NCBI RefSeq assembly: GCF_011777505.1
Contig: NZ_JAATJT010000002.1
Coordinates: forward strand, 620,001-684,000
Direction of reading: 5' to 3'
DNA: 64,000 nucleotides
Source of the DNA: Gaetbulibacter sp. S0825
GTDB lineage: Bacteria > Bacteroidota > Bacteroidia > Flavobacteriales > Flavobacteriaceae
Below are positions 63,009-64,000 of the stretch, piece after piece; the stretch's first letter is position 1, and the number at the start of each line of letters is the position of its first letter. Below the pieces are notes generated by a model. It saw nothing but the letters and a program-made list of their open reading frames with translations. It was not told where the DNA came from and did not search any database. The position numbers were made by a program, and so were the translations under genes.

Positions 63009-64000
63009 TTAATCGTTTTTCATTCCTTGCCCTTCAACCCATGGTGCTCCAGTAGATTTTAAATCCCTTTCAATTCCTGGTAAAGTATTTTTAAGAACTG
63101 TTGAGAGTTTTGACTTCACTTTTATTAGTTGGCTTTTTACTCTTTTTAGCATTGCTTGATGCTCTTCAGTTGGTCCATAAGTATTTCCTGATGCTCTCCA
63201 ACCTAGAGAATTTCCTTCACTAGCTCTTGGGTCTGAACGTTCGCCTATTTCACCTTTTGTATCATCGCCGTTTAGTTCTTTATCGATATCTAATAATACA
63301 ATTCTGGCATCATTAATTCTTTTGAATAAATCGTCGCTTGGCTTCTCTGCTTTATTTAAGGCTCTTTCCATAGCATCAACTGTTTGAATACTTCTAGACA
63401 ATGCCACATTCGTTGCTGTTAAATCCTGCTGGAATGCAAAAGCTTCATTTCTAAAGGCATCCATTTCGGTATAAGATTTTCTCTTTAAAGCGCCATTGTA
63501 CATCGGTACTACTTTAAATGGTTTAGGTCCTTCAAGCTCCGTGTTAACGCCATCTACTCGTTTTACAATGGTAACTGTATAATCTCCAGGAGTTGCCATA
63601 ACTCCTCCGCCACCAAAACCACTTCCGCGAGATTGTAATCTTTCGCCACCTTTGTTTGGATATCTTAAAGACCAATTTACACGATTGAATCCTTTTTTAT
63701 TTGTGCCTTTAACAGTATTAACTACATTACCATTTTTATCTTTAATAATTAGAAGAATATGTGGTCCTTGCTGTCTGTTTTCCGCTTCTATAGCGTCCCA
63801 TCCAGGAAAATTTGTATTGGTTTTTTCTTTAGCTTTTCGTTCATCTTTTAAGGACTTTACTTTGTTAGCCATATAATAGGTGAAAATTGCACCAAAAGGT
63901 GGGTTTTTAGCTGAATATTCATTATCTCCTTGGCTTCCAGCTCTACTATTAGGACTATACCATAGCGCATCTTTTATTGGAAATAAAGTAGCGTCTTTTG
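63009..64000 (-). CDS. BNR/VPS10-type exported protein, C-terminal part (runs off the window)
   Basis: The minus-strand frame is open from the stop at 63009 to the end of the window, so this is the last 330 or so residues of a longer protein. An internal ATG at 63872 is not the real start, because conserved sequence continues before it (DALWYSPNSRAGSQGDNEYS, AKNPPFGAIFTYYMA). The region matches the C-terminal part of the VPS10/glycosyl-hydrolase-like proteins: an FN3-like segment (VVNTVKGTNKKGFNRVNWSLRYP, MATPGDYTVTIVK) followed by a helical tail. It is a relative of the 42878 protein. Confidence 0.85.
   Translation of the reverse strand, partial: KDATLFPIKDALWYSPNSRAGSQGDNEYSAKNPPFGAIFTYYMANKVKSLKDERKAKEKTNTNFPGWDAIEAENRQQGPHILLIIKDKNGNVVNTVKGTNKKGFNRVNWSLRYPNKGGERLQSRGSGFGGGGVMATPGDYTVTIVKRVDGVNTELEGPKPFKVVPMYNGALKRKSYTEMDAFRNEAFAFQQDLTATNVALSRSIQTVDAMERALNKAEKPSDDLFKRINDARIVLLDIDKELNGDDTKGEIGERSDPRASEGNSLGWRASGNTYGPTEEHQAMLKRVKSQLIKVKSKLSTVLKNTLPGIERDLKSTGAPWVEGQGMKND

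Noticed and set aside
63009-63872. Complete 287-residue gene starting at 63872
   Set aside because: The frame stays open upstream to the window edge with family-like sequence, so the gene is a 3' fragment of a larger one.

Overview
The window looks like a chromosomal piece of a marine-type Flavobacteriaceae (Bacteroidota). The base composition is strongly AT-rich, ribosome binding sites are weak, and several genes carry the Bacteroidota -7 promoter motif TAnnTTTG. Typical family content includes LytTR/LytS regulator pairs, an EF-G paralogue, tandem S9 peptidases, VPS10/BNR-repeat proteins, a TruA paralogue and an OmpA lipoprotein. Genus cannot be fixed from the sequence alone. No rRNA, tRNA, CRISPR array or intact insertion sequence was seen.

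Layout. 0-3 kb: 3' end of the histidine biosynthesis operon (hisH, hisA, hisF, hisIE), with a CdiI-like immunity gene inserted between hisH and hisA. 3-12 kb: single housekeeping or unknown genes (DUF1853, TruA-like, DUF2461, DUF72, intradiol dioxygenase, FtcD, acyl-CoA thioesterase, MscS channel, DUF3817, OmpA lipoprotein). 12.4-15 kb: EF-G paralogue with a small helical companion gene. 15-28.5 kb: an accessory stretch holding an exported methyltransferase, a serine hydrolase, a LytTR/LytS pair divergent from an ABC ATPase and an ABC-permease/S41-protease fusion, and a 1457-residue CHAT-protease protein. These units are separated by non-coding segments carrying related dispersed repeats. 28.5-34 kb: a cadherin-like/DUF1566 lipoprotein, a small lipoprotein, and a second LytTR regulator with a TPR-histidine kinase. 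34-46 kb: SLC12-type transporter, two cold-shock proteins, M28 peptidase, a membrane protein with a possible TIR-like domain, M23-LysM peptidase, EamA transporter and a large BNR/VPS10 protein. 46-64 kb: aspartate ammonia-lyase and a dense set of exported hydrolases (four S9 peptidases, S41-TPR peptidase, class A beta-lactamase-like protein, a second BNR/VPS10 protein running off the end), plus an SDR-SDR-cupin operon.

How the genes work together. The his genes make imidazole glycerol phosphate and start and finish the pathway steps around it. FtcD belongs to histidine degradation, and aspartate ammonia-lyase to amino-acid catabolism. Together with the many secreted peptidases and the SLC12/EamA transporters this suggests a protein- and peptide-using lifestyle. 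The most interesting part is 15.7-28.4 kb. Repeat families (called A and B here) lie between the serine hydrolase, the four-gene ABC/protease module and the CHAT gene, as if accessory genes had been added one unit at a time. The ABC-permease/S41 fusion under LytTR control looks like a peptide-resistance or peptide-processing system, and the large CHAT protein is a candidate defence or stress effector. Functions in these two units are inferred from domains only.
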